From contig CAYYYF010000001.1 of NCBI GenBank assembly GCA_964475945.1, positions 157,925 through 221,924 on the forward strand: a stretch of DNA of 64,000 bases, written 5' to 3'. The position numbers and the translations under genes were made by a program. The stretch is from JBBIQH01 sp964475945. GTDB taxonomy: Archaea; Thermoproteota; Nitrososphaeria; Nitrososphaerales; Nitrosocaldaceae. Position 1 is the first letter of the stretch. Every line of letters starts with the position of its first letter. Under the pieces are notes generated by a model that searched no databases, was not told where the DNA came from, and worked only from the letters and a program-made list of their open reading frames with translations. Positions 26,640 to 36,046 of the stretch are shown piece by piece.

Positions 26640-29147
26640 CTATCTCTGCCTTGTCCTTCTCTTATTAACGAACCAGGCTGCTATACCCCCTACCGCTGGG
26701 AGCATTATAAGAAACTCAGGATCTATAGGTAGGTTACTGCTTATACTATTCAACTGATCAAGTATGTTATTATCATTATTATTATTATTATTTATGTTAT
26801 CATCATTACCTGCATTGCTTGCATTACTAGCATCAGTATTAACATCACTCGCCTTGCTACCACTCTCTACCCTAATACTTGCACTCCTCTCAATACCATA
26901 ACCATTAACTACTGCAGATACAGTTATTACCCCTTTATCATATGCCAAGAACTTTGCCCTTGCATTGCCATTGGAGTCTGTTATGCTATCATATATGCTT
27001 GTAAGCACAGCAGCATCTGCACTCCATCTTACCTGCATATTGCTCAATGGCATACCTGAATAGGATACAGTAAGTGATACATCGAATATATCCATGCTAT
27101 TAACCCTGCTTGGTGCATCAAGCCTTATGCTTAACCTATCACCAACAACCCCAATATCCTTGCTTACAGAGTCGAAGCCATCTGCCATTACAGTTATACT
27201 TGCCTTATCAGCACTCCTTGCCTCAACTGTAAAGAATGTAAAGTGCTTACCCCTTGCTATACTAACATCTGCAGGTATGCTTATCTCATTGGAGAATAAT
27301 ATCAGTCTAGTATCATCAGATGCCATTATAGGGTAGTCCTTGTATAACAACTCTACTGCTGCTATCTGCTTTGAGCCTAAAAGCACCTTATCTGGCATAA
27401 TTGCATCTAATCTAAAATTGGATCTATCAAGGTATAGTGCATCTATAATGCTATTAGCCTCATACCTTGCATCAATACCTACAGCCTCAACATATACATT
27501 TATGCTACCCCTCCTCAACGACTCTAACTCAAGAACTATGCTTGATCCTCCCTTCCTTAGACTGCTATCCCCTTGCTTTACAGCAATACCATCACCATTA
27601 ACCCTAACATTCATGTCATCTACTGCATATGCTGCCTTACCTGTAGAGTCCTTGAAGTATACTATGTAAGGGAATGGCATTGCATATGGCACCTTGCTTA
27701 CAAGTGGCTCAGCAGCAATGCTCACATCCCTATACCCTTGCACATCCAACTCCATCATGCTATTCTCCAAGTAATCTGCAAGGGCAGTAACCTTTACCTT
27801 TGATGCATTATAGCCTATGCTAGCATTAAGGATCTGCAAGTTTGAGCCCTTTGGTACTGTAACCTTAGCATCCTTCATGGTAAGCTTGCTACTTGAGATT
27901 ATATTTACCTGAGTATCAATATCTGCTATCACTGGTCTTGCTAGAGCATCATTCTTTGCATTATCTGGATAGGATATTAACTGTAAAGCACCTATAACCT
28001 TCTCTTTACCATCTGCAACTATAGGAATGTTAGGGACTATCCTTGCGTATATCTTAAGGCTGCTGTCTATGCTCTTTGGGCTTGAGGTGTAGTTCACTAT
28101 TATAGGCTCCCTAAGATCTATCTTAACTGGATCAGATGCCATATCCTTGCTTAATGCAATAAGGCTTACACATCCATCCTTTTGATCATTGGGGCATGGC
28201 TTATCGGTATTTACCATCAGCCTTACCGCTGTTATACTCTCACCCTTCCTTATAACCCCTGTACCTCCTATGATATCATGTGTATCAGCCCTAACCTCAA
28301 CACTCATATCCTCATCTGCATAGATAACCTTACCATTGCTATCCTGCAGTTGTACAAATGCATATATGAACTGCCCTTTAAGTGCTGGAACCATATCTAC
28401 TGCATAAAGCCTTAATACCTTGCCATGTATGCCATCAAAGGTTATGCTCTCACTTGCTACCATATCATTATACCTTGCAACTATTGTAGTGCTCCCACTA
28501 CTCTTTGCATTCAAGGTAAAGTGCATATATGCATAGTTCTCCCCCTTGCTTATCTTAATGGTAGTGTTTAGATTAAGGATAAAAGGGTTGGATGAACTTA
28601 AATGTATATCATAATCCTTATCTGCTACAACAGGCTCATCCACTGCATTAAGCAACTGCACTACAATATAACCATCGTATGGGCCTAGGTAGGAGAAGGA
28701 TGATGGCTTTACTGTTAACCCTAACTTGCTTGGCCTATCTATAGGCTCATACACCTGTATCTCTTTGCTTACAGGCTTTAGGTTAAGATCCCTTGTGGTT
28801 AAGGTTACTGTAGTTATACCACTCTCCAATGGTATCACCTTTATTAAGAGTGAATTGCCTACCATCTGCATGTTATCCTTATCTATGCTTAGTATATCTG
28901 GGTTCGATGATGTTATACTTGCTATCTCTGCTATGAATGGTGTAGGCTCCCCGTTGTTATATACTTGAATAGCAAGGAAGCCTTCCTCACCTTTAACAAG
29001 CCTTGATGGTACTGTAGATATATCCATGAGAAGGTTTGCATTGCTACTGCTATCATCCTTCTTACCCTTACTACTCTGAGCATATGCATCTGCAATAATC
29101 AATGATAGCATTAATAAGACTAGCACTATGCTCATTGCTTTGTGCAT
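26640..29147 (-). CDS. large secreted Ig-like surface protein with PEF-type tail
   Basis: 835 residues. Signal peptide at 1-23 (SIVLVLLMLSLIIADAYA). The body is built of about seven beta-rich, bacterial-Ig/invasin-like modules with recurring patterns such as ASDDTRLILFSN, YADEDMSVEVRAD and TAVRLMVN. Near the C-terminus an Asn/Asp-rich linker (GNDDNINNNNNN) precedes DPEFLIMLPAVGGIAAWF and a basic end, a sorting-type tail. It is placed between the che operon and cheCDR; a structural or adhesive role linked to motility is possible but unproven. Confidence 0.85.
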   Translation of the reverse strand: MHKAMSIVLVLLMLSLIIADAYAQSSKGKKDDSSSNANLLMDISTVPSRLVKGEEGFLAIQVYNNGEPTPFIAEIASITSSNPDILSIDKDNMQMVGNSLLIKVIPLESGITTVTLTTRDLNLKPVSKEIQVYEPIDRPSKLGLTVKPSSFSYLGPYDGYIVVQLLNAVDEPVVADKDYDIHLSSSNPFILNLNTTIKISKGENYAYMHFTLNAKSSGSTTIVARYNDMVASESITFDGIHGKVLRLYAVDMVPALKGQFIYAFVQLQDSNGKVIYADEDMSVEVRADTHDIIGGTGVIRKGESITAVRLMVNTDKPCPNDQKDGCVSLIALSKDMASDPVKIDLREPIIVNYTSSPKSIDSSLKIYARIVPNIPIVADGKEKVIGALQLISYPDNAKNDALARPVIADIDTQVNIISSSKLTMKDAKVTVPKGSNLQILNASIGYNASKVKVTALADYLENSMMELDVQGYRDVSIAAEPLVSKVPYAMPFPYIVYFKDSTGKAAYAVDDMNVRVNGDGIAVKQGDSSLRKGGSSIVLELESLRRGSINVYVEAVGIDARYEANSIIDALYLDRSNFRLDAIMPDKVLLGSKQIAAVELLYKDYPIMASDDTRLILFSNEISIPADVSIARGKHFTFFTVEARSADKASITVMADGFDSVSKDIGVVGDRLSIRLDAPSRVNSMDIFDVSLTVSYSGMPLSNMQVRWSADAAVLTSIYDSITDSNGNARAKFLAYDKGVITVSAVVNGYGIERSASIRVESGSKASDVNTDASNASNAGNDDNINNNNNNDNNILDQLNSISSNLPIDPEFLIMLPAVGGIAAWFVNKRRTRQR

Positions 29148-29237
29148 AAATCTTATCCATATTTACAGTAAATAAGCATCTGTATGTAAGTAACATTATA
29201 CAATAACAGATAATAAAATTGCAACCATCTTTCACCT

Positions 29238-29879
29238 ATGCAAGGAGATGATAATAGCAGTAGGATAAGCAATGATAATGGATCCCATGATGCTGATTAC
29301 AAATCTTATATAATAGCAAATATGCTAAGGTTTGCTGTATTAAATAGATGCGTTGATGCAATAGATAAGATGCTTAATGATAATGCTGTAATTGATGGTA
29401 TAAACATTACCCAGATAACCCTGGATGATATATACAGTAGATTCAACTATGATGAGAATGTATTTGCTGTTTACATAAAAGGGATAGGGGATATCAAGTT
29501 AACCCTACTATTAATAATAAAAGGGGAGAGCATAAAGAGGTTAACAGAGGTATTCATAGGCAATACCTTAGGTTATGAAGCAAGTGATGAGCTTATGATA
29601 AGTGCAGTAGCAGAGTTTGGGAATATACTACTTGCAGGGGCCTTTACTAATGCTTTAACCAACCTTGCAGGATTCAGAGTAAACTGCACTGCACCAGGGT
29701 ATGCAAATGATACGCTAGCAAGTATAATGGAATATATAATTGCAGATAGCGAGGCAACTCAATTCGTATATGCAGAGAGTAGAGTTGCATTTAAGGTAAA
29801 TAAGGATATTACCTTAACCATCTCATTGCTTATACCAGCAGAGGATGCAGAGAAGATAGTTGAGTTAGCATTCAAATAA
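29238..29879 (+). CDS. cheC: CheY-P phosphatase CheC
   Basis: 213 residues. Contains the CheC/CheX active-site pattern AVAEFGNILLAGAFTNAL (E...N), with an N-terminal variable region rich in Asp/Ser/Asn. CheC dephosphorylates CheY-P and binds CheD, forming a feedback loop. Only one clear E...N motif is seen, where many CheC proteins have two. First gene of a plus-strand cheC-cheD-cheR operon with a 13-bp gap to cheD. Confidence 0.88.
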   Translation: MQGDDNSSRISNDNGSHDADYKSYIIANMLRFAVLNRCVDAIDKMLNDNAVIDGINITQITLDDIYSRFNYDENVFAVYIKGIGDIKLTLLLIIKGESIKRLTEVFIGNTLGYEASDELMISAVAEFGNILLAGAFTNALTNLAGFRVNCTAPGYANDTLASIMEYIIADSEATQFVYAESRVAFKVNKDITLTISLLIPAEDAEKIVELAFK

Positions 29880-29892
29880 TAAAAGGATTGAT

Positions 29893-30393
29893 ATGAGCAG
29901 TGAGGGCAATACTAATACAATACATATTAAGATAGGTGAGTTAGCAGTAAGCAAGGATAAGGTATTAACAACCATAGTAGGCTCATGTATAGCATTATGC
30001 CTATACGATGAGAAGAGCAAGGTTATAGGCATGGCACATATAATGCTACCGAACAGCAGCAATGGCAATAGTAGCAGCAATGGTAACCTTAAGGCAAAGT
30101 ATGCAGATCAGGCAATTAAGAATCTATTGCAAGAGTTTACAAAGTATTATGCAGCTACAAGTAGCATTAAAGCAAAGATAGTTGGTGGTGCAAGCGTATT
30201 TGCTAATGAGAACGATGAGGATATGTTCAATATAGGTAGGAAGAATGTTGAGAGGGTTAAAGAGTTGTTAAGCAAGTATAACATAAAGGTTGTTGCTGAG
30301 GATGTAGGGGGGAGGAATGGTAGGTATGTAGCATTTTACCCTAATACTCAGGTTAAGATAAAGAGTAACAACGATGGTGAGAGAGTGATATAA
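29893..30393 (+). CDS. cheD: chemoreceptor glutamine deamidase CheD
   Basis: 166 residues. The catalytic Cys32 is in VGSCIALCLYD, His49 in MAHIMLP, and the later motif IVGGASVFAN and the AEDVGGRNGRYVAFYP element match the CheD fold. CheD deamidates receptor glutamines so they can be methylated and is inhibited by CheC. A Ser/Asn/Gly insert (NSSNGNSSSNGN) enlarges one loop. The stop overlaps cheR by one base, indicating coupling. Confidence 0.93.
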   Translation: MSSEGNTNTIHIKIGELAVSKDKVLTTIVGSCIALCLYDEKSKVIGMAHIMLPNSSNGNSSSNGNLKAKYADQAIKNLLQEFTKYYAATSSIKAKIVGGASVFANENDEDMFNIGRKNVERVKELLSKYNIKVVAEDVGGRNGRYVAFYPNTQVKIKSNNDGERVI

Positions 30394-31157
30394 TGTTAGA
30401 TTTAGATTATGATACTTTAAGGGATATACTTCTTACAAACTGTAGCATAGATATCTCATACTATAGCAAGAGCTTTGTGATGAGAAGAGTTAGTGCTAGG
30501 ATGAATATCTACCATCTTAAGGATTATAGCGAGTATATAAAGATGCTTAAGAGCAGTAGCAGGGAGGTTAATGAACTTGTGAAGGAGCTTAGCATAAATG
30601 TAACAGAGTTCTTTAGGGATGCTGATGTATATGATCACTTTGCTAGCATACTTAAAGGATACAGCAGTGCAGATATACTAAGCATTGGATGTGCAAGTGG
30701 AGAGGAGCCATACAGTATAGCAATGATAGCAAAGGAGAGTAATGTTAGATGCAGGATAGTTGCTTATGATGTTAATAAGAATGCAATAGAGTATGCAAAG
30801 CAAGGCTGCTATACCCTTAAATCACTTAAGAACATACCTTTACATATGCTAAAATACTTTGATACAGATGGTAAGAATTACTACATTAAAAAGGAGGTTA
30901 AGGAGATGGTAAGATTTGAGGTTAAGGATGTTACAAGAGTGGATTTTAATTTCAGTAAACCTATATACGATTTCATCTTCTGCAGGAACATGCTCATATA
31001 TTTTGATGGTAATGTTAGGGATAGGCTTATAGATAGCATATGCAATGCACTAAAGGTAGGAGGATATCTGATAATAGGGAAGGCAGAGTCTATATTAACA
31101 TCCAACAGGTTAGAATGCACTAACATAAGAACCAAGGTGTATAGAAGGATAATCTGA
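30393..31157 (+). CDS. cheR: chemoreceptor methyltransferase CheR
   Basis: Methylates receptor glutamates using SAM, the adaptation counterpart of CheB. 254 residues: N-terminal helical domain (RRVSARMNIYHLKDYSEY), the NVTEFFRDADVYDHF linker, SAM-binding LSIGCASGEEPYSIAM, and DFIFCRNMLIYFD plus GGYLIIGKAES at the C-terminus. End of the cheCDR operon, convergent with arlJ across 44 bp of T-rich sequence. Confidence 0.95.
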   Translation: MLDLDYDTLRDILLTNCSIDISYYSKSFVMRRVSARMNIYHLKDYSEYIKMLKSSSREVNELVKELSINVTEFFRDADVYDHFASILKGYSSADILSIGCASGEEPYSIAMIAKESNVRCRIVAYDVNKNAIEYAKQGCYTLKSLKNIPLHMLKYFDTDGKNYYIKKEVKEMVRFEVKDVTRVDFNFSKPIYDFIFCRNMLIYFDGNVRDRLIDSICNALKVGGYLIIGKAESILTSNRLECTNIRTKVYRRII

Positions 31158-31201
31158 TATTATTTTTGATTTAATTTAATTTGATTTGATTTTGAATGTG
31201 A

Positions 31202-32680
31202 TTAACCGAATATCGATGTAGGGTTCAGGTTTAATACCAGCTCCATCAACTTTGACATGAATATATCAGTTACATACATTGTTACTGCCCCTAATAGCAT
31301 GAATAATCCTAAACTAAGCCATACTGTCTTGAAGAATCCTCCACTTGTTATCTTGCTTGCAAGTGCATTTATTACAGATATAACAACAACTATTATTGGT
31401 AGCAGTGTATGCAATAGCGAGGGATCTATTACTCTTAATGGTATTATTGATTGGATCTCCTTACTTGCAAATAACCCTGAGAAGATCTGTGTTAATGTAC
31501 CCATTAGGCTTAACGTGGCTAGTGAGAGAATGTGAAGTAAGAGCAATGTTAGATCAAATACCTTCGCTATCTGGAGCCTTCTATTGTATAACTCATTCAG
31601 CATGGTTAGTATGTTAGAGAGCGTAATACCAACTGTACTCATATCTGCACCCTTCTGTAGGCTCTTAGTTATTATCATATTCGTATTTGTTATTATAACA
31701 TTCCCTGTCTCATTAGATAACTGCTCAAATGCATCATCAACGCTAACCTTGTTCTCAACCCTATTCAGCAATGCCCTTAGATATGGGTTCAATGGACCAA
31801 AGTCGCTCTTCAATGCTGTTCTTAGGGTATTCCTTAACGAGCCTATTGTTGAATATATATCACCAAAGTACCTTAAAAATGCAGGATACCAATGGTTTAA
31901 CGTATATACCCTATTCTCTATCTTCCTTGCATAGTAGCCTAGTGCAATCAATGGTAAAGATGCTACTGCAACTGCTAGCATAGGGGCAAGCATGTTAGTT
32001 AATACAAGCATCAATGCTATACCTATACTTGAGGCTATGCAAGGATAGAGCATTACCCTATAGCCTCTTGTTATACCACCAGCCTCATTCACAAGATCAT
32101 CCTTAGGGAAGCTCTTATGCATCAGGTATACAAATGCCCCTAACCCAGCAGGTGCAGCAGCAATACTTGCTATTAACATGTTGTTATCAGCAGAGCCAGA
32201 GAATATACCCATTATTATCGATGCTGCTATCATGAATATTGAGGTTGACATCATAGTTGAGTATAAGCCTGTGAATAGCTTTATGCTCTCCAACTGCTTC
32301 TCATAGTCTGCTATATACGCCTGCTTTGTTATCTCTAACTCCTGCTTTAGAAAATGCGAGATATTCTCACCAAGTCTTACTATCTGTGCAAGTTTTATCA
32401 GCAACTGATTGAATGCAAGATCCTTGCCCTGCACCCTCTCAGCAACCATCTCACATGCATTTGCTAGATTGTATCTCCATGTTATTGTAAGGGTGTAGAT
32501 GTTATCCATAACCCTTGAGTATATACCATAGTTTGATGATCTGACAGAGTTGAAGAGTTCTATAGGGGATACCTGCCCTGTTGAGATTGAGTAAAGGAAT
32601 GCTACAAAGTAGAGCAACTGCTTACTTACCTTACTCTGCTTACTTACAAGTTTGCTTAATAATGGTATATTCAATCTCAA
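31202..32680 (-). CDS. arlJ: archaellum membrane platform protein ArlJ (FlaJ)
   Basis: 492 residues, homologous to the TadC/PilC-type platform. Two T2SSF-like regions are separated by clusters of membrane helices: around residues 145-260 (FMIAASIIMGIF; FVYLMHKSF; IALMLVLTNMLAPML) and at the C-terminus (LLLLHILSLATLSLM; VVVISVINALASKI; LGLFMLLGAVTMYV). It anchors the archaellum filament and works with ArlI. The start overlaps the arlI stop by 4 bp. Confidence 0.92.
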   Translation of the reverse strand: MRLNIPLLSKLVSKQSKVSKQLLYFVAFLYSISTGQVSPIELFNSVRSSNYGIYSRVMDNIYTLTITWRYNLANACEMVAERVQGKDLAFNQLLIKLAQIVRLGENISHFLKQELEITKQAYIADYEKQLESIKLFTGLYSTMMSTSIFMIAASIIMGIFSGSADNNMLIASIAAAPAGLGAFVYLMHKSFPKDDLVNEAGGITRGYRVMLYPCIASSIGIALMLVLTNMLAPMLAVAVASLPLIALGYYARKIENRVYTLNHWYPAFLRYFGDIYSTIGSLRNTLRTALKSDFGPLNPYLRALLNRVENKVSVDDAFEQLSNETGNVIITNTNMIITKSLQKGADMSTVGITLSNILTMLNELYNRRLQIAKVFDLTLLLLHILSLATLSLMGTLTQIFSGLFASKEIQSIIPLRVIDPSLLHTLLPIIVVVISVINALASKITSGGFFKTVWLSLGLFMLLGAVTMYVTDIFMSKLMELVLNLNPTSIFG

Positions 32681-34344
32681 TATCTAACACCTACCTTCTC
32701 CATGTAATTCTCCAAGCCCATCTCCTTAACCTTGACTATATGGTTGTATACATCGTGGTAGTTGAAGATCTTGTTGCTTATCCAATGCCTTATTATACTA
32801 GCACGCATCTCAAGCTCATCGTAGAGCAGTGACTCATCCTTCTTGGTCAACCCTCTCCTTATAAGCAGCTTTGTTGCAAATAATGCACTACTCCCTTTTC
32901 CTCTATATAATGCTATATCCTCCCCAGAGTCCCAGTTGAATACAGGTATATACATTATGCTATCTGCTGCTGGGTTATAGCCTATTATCTCATTTATGCT
33001 TAGCACTCTTCTAACAGTCTTACCCTGCTTACCTTGCACAGCACTCTGGAATAATGCTATGTTAAGGTTCTCAACATGCGTCTTTGATACATTTATAGGC
33101 TCGCTTGTAAGCCTCTGTATAAGGCTAGATACCGATGCTGCATGGAATGTACTCATAACACCATGCCCTGTCTGCATTGCTTGGAATGCTATATTACCCT
33201 CTGCACCCCTTATCTCACCTACAAGTATGTAGTTTGGCCTCTGCCTTAATGCTGCTTTAAGCAGATCAAACATGGTTACACTCGACTGTGGATTCCCTGT
33301 ATCCCTCGTAACCTCGCTCACCCAGTTTGCTTGAGGTAGAGTTAACTCAGGGGTATCCTCTATGCTTACTATCTTCCAGTTTGGGTTTATGAATGCACAT
33401 GAGGCCATTAACGTTGTTGTCTTCCCGCTAGCAGTCTCACCGCATACGAATATGTTCATGCCCTCATTTATCATCATCCATAGGTATGCTGCCTCCCTAG
33501 CATCCATTGTATTAGATGCTACTACTTGCGTTATAGATAATGGGACGCTAGCGAACCTTCTTATTGTAGAATTTGTACCTTTCCTACTGATATCCTTACC
33601 AAATACTATGTTTATCCTAGAACCCTCTGGTAGCGTTGCATCTACAACTGGCCTTGCATGGGATATAGTCTTCCCTACCTGCTCAGCCATGTTTATCATT
33701 AACTCCTCTATATCATCATTGCTTAACCATACAGATGACTTCAAGGGGCCAAAGAACTTGTGCACAACATACACATTCCCATTGCCTATGAGCGAGATAT
33801 CCTCTAGGTAAGGATCTGTTAAGAATGGTTCTAAGAGGCTTAAGCCTATCCTCTTCCTTATGAAGTGGTATTTAAGGTACTCAAAGTCATTAACATTAAC
33901 ATAAACCTTGCTCCTATCCTTGCTTAATGCATTGCTATAATCAACATAACCATTAACCTTTATGCATGTCTTTGCTAGGAACTCATCTAGAAGTAAAAAC
34001 TTCTCTTGGTATTCTGTTGGTGGCTTTATTGTTCCAGCATGTATAGCAAATATCTTGCTGACTGCCTGCATAAGTAGTGAATGGGGCTCTGGAGGCTCTA
34101 TCACATTATAAAGCATATAGCCATCAGCACTCTCCTTCAATGCATTTACATGTATAAGCACATGCTCACTTATAGGATACATTACATTAGGCCTCTTAAC
34201 ATACTTTAAAGAATCCTCTAACTTCTCATAGAATGATGGGATAGCATAACCATCCCTAACCAATCTATCTAGATACTCCTTTACATAAGGTAACCTCTTC
34301 ATCACCTCTTGCAGCTTCTTGTTTGCTACCTCCATAATCCTCAC
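32677..34344 (-). CDS. arlI: archaellum motor/assembly ATPase ArlI (FlaI)
   Basis: 555-residue type II/IV secretion ATPase. The N-terminal domain (to about 230) is followed by the catalytic domain with VDATLPEGSRINIVFG, Walker A CGETASGKTTTLMA, Asp box DTPELTLPQ, Walker B ILVGEIRGAEG and the His box TGHGVMSTFHA. Supplies energy for filament assembly and rotation. Sits between arlH and arlJ in the standard order. Confidence 0.95.
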   Translation of the reverse strand: MRIMEVANKKLQEVMKRLPYVKEYLDRLVRDGYAIPSFYEKLEDSLKYVKRPNVMYPISEHVLIHVNALKESADGYMLYNVIEPPEPHSLLMQAVSKIFAIHAGTIKPPTEYQEKFLLLDEFLAKTCIKVNGYVDYSNALSKDRSKVYVNVNDFEYLKYHFIRKRIGLSLLEPFLTDPYLEDISLIGNGNVYVVHKFFGPLKSSVWLSNDDIEELMINMAEQVGKTISHARPVVDATLPEGSRINIVFGKDISRKGTNSTIRRFASVPLSITQVVASNTMDAREAAYLWMMINEGMNIFVCGETASGKTTTLMASCAFINPNWKIVSIEDTPELTLPQANWVSEVTRDTGNPQSSVTMFDLLKAALRQRPNYILVGEIRGAEGNIAFQAMQTGHGVMSTFHAASVSSLIQRLTSEPINVSKTHVENLNIALFQSAVQGKQGKTVRRVLSINEIIGYNPAADSIMYIPVFNWDSGEDIALYRGKGSSALFATKLLIRRGLTKKDESLLYDELEMRASIIRHWISNKIFNYHDVYNHIVKVKEMGLENYMEKVGVRY

Positions 34345-35046
34345 CTAGCTGTTTGCCATTGCTATAGGTACAATCTTTAAACCAAAGAGGTTGCTAACCT
34401 CGAAGCTGAACTGTGCATTTACATTACCCTTTGCACCTAGAAGCTTTACGATCTCCATGGATTTAACATCCCTACCTGCTATGTTAACTGATCTTAGCTT
34501 TATGTAGCAATCAGATGCTGCTCTAAGCTGCGATCCTATACTTGCATCTATTGCTGAGGGGTGTGCAGTAAGCACTACACTTATGCCATTGGTGACAAGG
34601 TTCTTGCACCTTGTTATAAAATCAAGCACAGATTCTTGCTCTGCATGCATGGTTAGTAGTGATAATGAGTCTATTACAACAACATTAAACTTATCAGCAT
34701 TAGCATTTATGAACTTGCTTATTATTGGTAAGAGATACCTTGCATGCTCCTTTGACCACTTTGCACCATATACGTAGAGGGGCATGATAACAAGCTTCTT
34801 CTTAAGGAATGGTATAGAGAAGTTGTATGTTACTGCCTTCATCTTATCAATATACTCCTTTATGTTATTCTCACTTATCATAAGCACTCTCATGCAACTA
34901 GCAAGCATACCATACATGAAGAGTGCTGCAACTACGCTCTTACCACTCCCATGCTCCCCTTCAATAAGTATTAAAGATGGTAAAGGTAAGCCTCCACCTA
35001 ACTGCCTGTCTATCTCTTCATTTGTAGTTGATATTATTATAACCAT
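34345..35046 (-). CDS. arlH: archaellum ATP-binding protein ArlH (FlaH)
   Basis: 233 residues, RecA/KaiC-like. Walker A GEHGSGKSVVAAL (residues about 30-42) and the Walker B region FNVVVIDSLSLLTMHA. ArlH binds ATP but does not clearly hydrolyse it; it regulates ArlI within the ArlX ring. Adjacent to arlI with no gap. Confidence 0.92.
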   Translation of the reverse strand: MVIIISTTNEEIDRQLGGGLPLPSLILIEGEHGSGKSVVAALFMYGMLASCMRVLMISENNIKEYIDKMKAVTYNFSIPFLKKKLVIMPLYVYGAKWSKEHARYLLPIISKFINANADKFNVVVIDSLSLLTMHAEQESVLDFITRCKNLVTNGISVVLTAHPSAIDASIGSQLRAASDCYIKLRSVNIAGRDVKSMEIVKLLGAKGNVNAQFSFEVSNLFGLKIVPIAMANS

Positions 35047-35051
35047 TCATA

Positions 35052-35558
35052 TCACCCTAATTGCTTTGCATAAGTTGCAGTAGAACCATCATCTGTGCTT
35101 ATAGTAACAATAACCTTACCATTTGATGCAATACTATTGCTAAGCATGGCATCTATTATTGCTATTTCATTAGGATTAAGTATCTTAGGATCTATAATAT
35201 CATCTTGTATTGCAATTATCCATCTTCCATTTGCTAATGAATCACTGTAACTTAACTGCTCAGTAACCTGCATAACATCACCATTTATATCTGCATCATA
35301 TGTTACAATTAAATCAAAGTATGTATAGTTGTATAACTTACTCTTTCCATCATTCTTTAATGTTATCTGAATATGATTTCTATCATTTGCATCTACTGTA
35401 AGATTGTTTATATCTATGCTAGTATTGCTTGCCTTTGCCTTATTGATTATTGCATCATTTGCCTTATAGATATTATCTGCTACAGATAGAATCACTGCCA
35501 TTGATGCAAAGAATGATATGAATATCACTGCTGCTGATATTACTACACTAAACCCCAT
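35052..35558 (-). CDS. arlF: archaellum stator protein ArlF (FlaF)
   Basis: 168 residues. One N-terminal membrane helix right at the start (MGFSVVISAAVIFISFFASM) and an extracytoplasmic beta-sandwich (ITLKNDGKSKLYNYTYFDLIV; KILNPNEIAIIDAML). ArlF binds the S-layer and, with ArlG, anchors the motor. Assigned to ArlF rather than ArlG by its place directly upstream of arlH, as in crenarchaeal clusters. Confidence 0.82.
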   Translation of the reverse strand: MGFSVVISAAVIFISFFASMAVILSVADNIYKANDAIINKAKASNTSIDINNLTVDANDRNHIQITLKNDGKSKLYNYTYFDLIVTYDADINGDVMQVTEQLSYSDSLANGRWIIAIQDDIIDPKILNPNEIAIIDAMLSNSIASNGKVIVTISTDDGSTATYAKQLG

Positions 35559-35569
35559 GGTAGATCATG

Positions 35570-36046
35570 TTATGTTGAGAGTATATACTCATCTGTAACC
35601 CCATTATGCAGAACAACCTTTAACATGTATGTCTTATTACTCTGCAGAGCATTATCCAATGTTATAACCAACTCTTTAGTCTCCTTTGGATCCCATACAC
35701 TGCTATCTGTATATGCCCACTTTGGTGCACTTGCTGCATTGTATGGTATCCTTGATAATGAGTTTACTTCACCAAAGAATACATCTACGCTATCTAAACT
35801 AACTACTGGATTAAGCCCGATATTCTTAACATAAGCCTTAACTGTAGTGCTATTAGCATTGGCATTAACATAAACGATCTTTATATCTGTTAACATAACA
35901 TCCCTTTGTATCTGTGTTTGTGTAGCAAAAAGTGACTGTATTACAGAGCTCTTACCTATTATCATGCTAGCAAATATCCCTGCTACAGTTAATGATGCTA
36001 GCAGCAGTATGCTCTCTGTAAAGACAGCATTAACCATCCCTACCAC
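35570..36046 (-). CDS. arlG: archaellum stator protein ArlG (FlaG)
   Basis: 158 residues with a single N-terminal helix (ESILLLASLTVAGIFASMII) and a beta-rich soluble domain (KIVYVNANANSTTVKAYVKNIG; WDPKETKELVITL). Matches the ArlG/ArlF stator family; placed between the ArlX-like gene and arlF. It overlaps the ArlX-like gene by 17 bp. F versus G is assigned from gene order. Confidence 0.8.
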   Translation of the reverse strand: MVGMVNAVFTESILLLASLTVAGIFASMIIGKSSVIQSLFATQTQIQRDVMLTDIKIVYVNANANSTTVKAYVKNIGLNPVVSLDSVDVFFGEVNSLSRIPYNAASAPKWAYTDSSVWDPKETKELVITLDNALQSNKTYMLKVVLHNGVTDEYILST

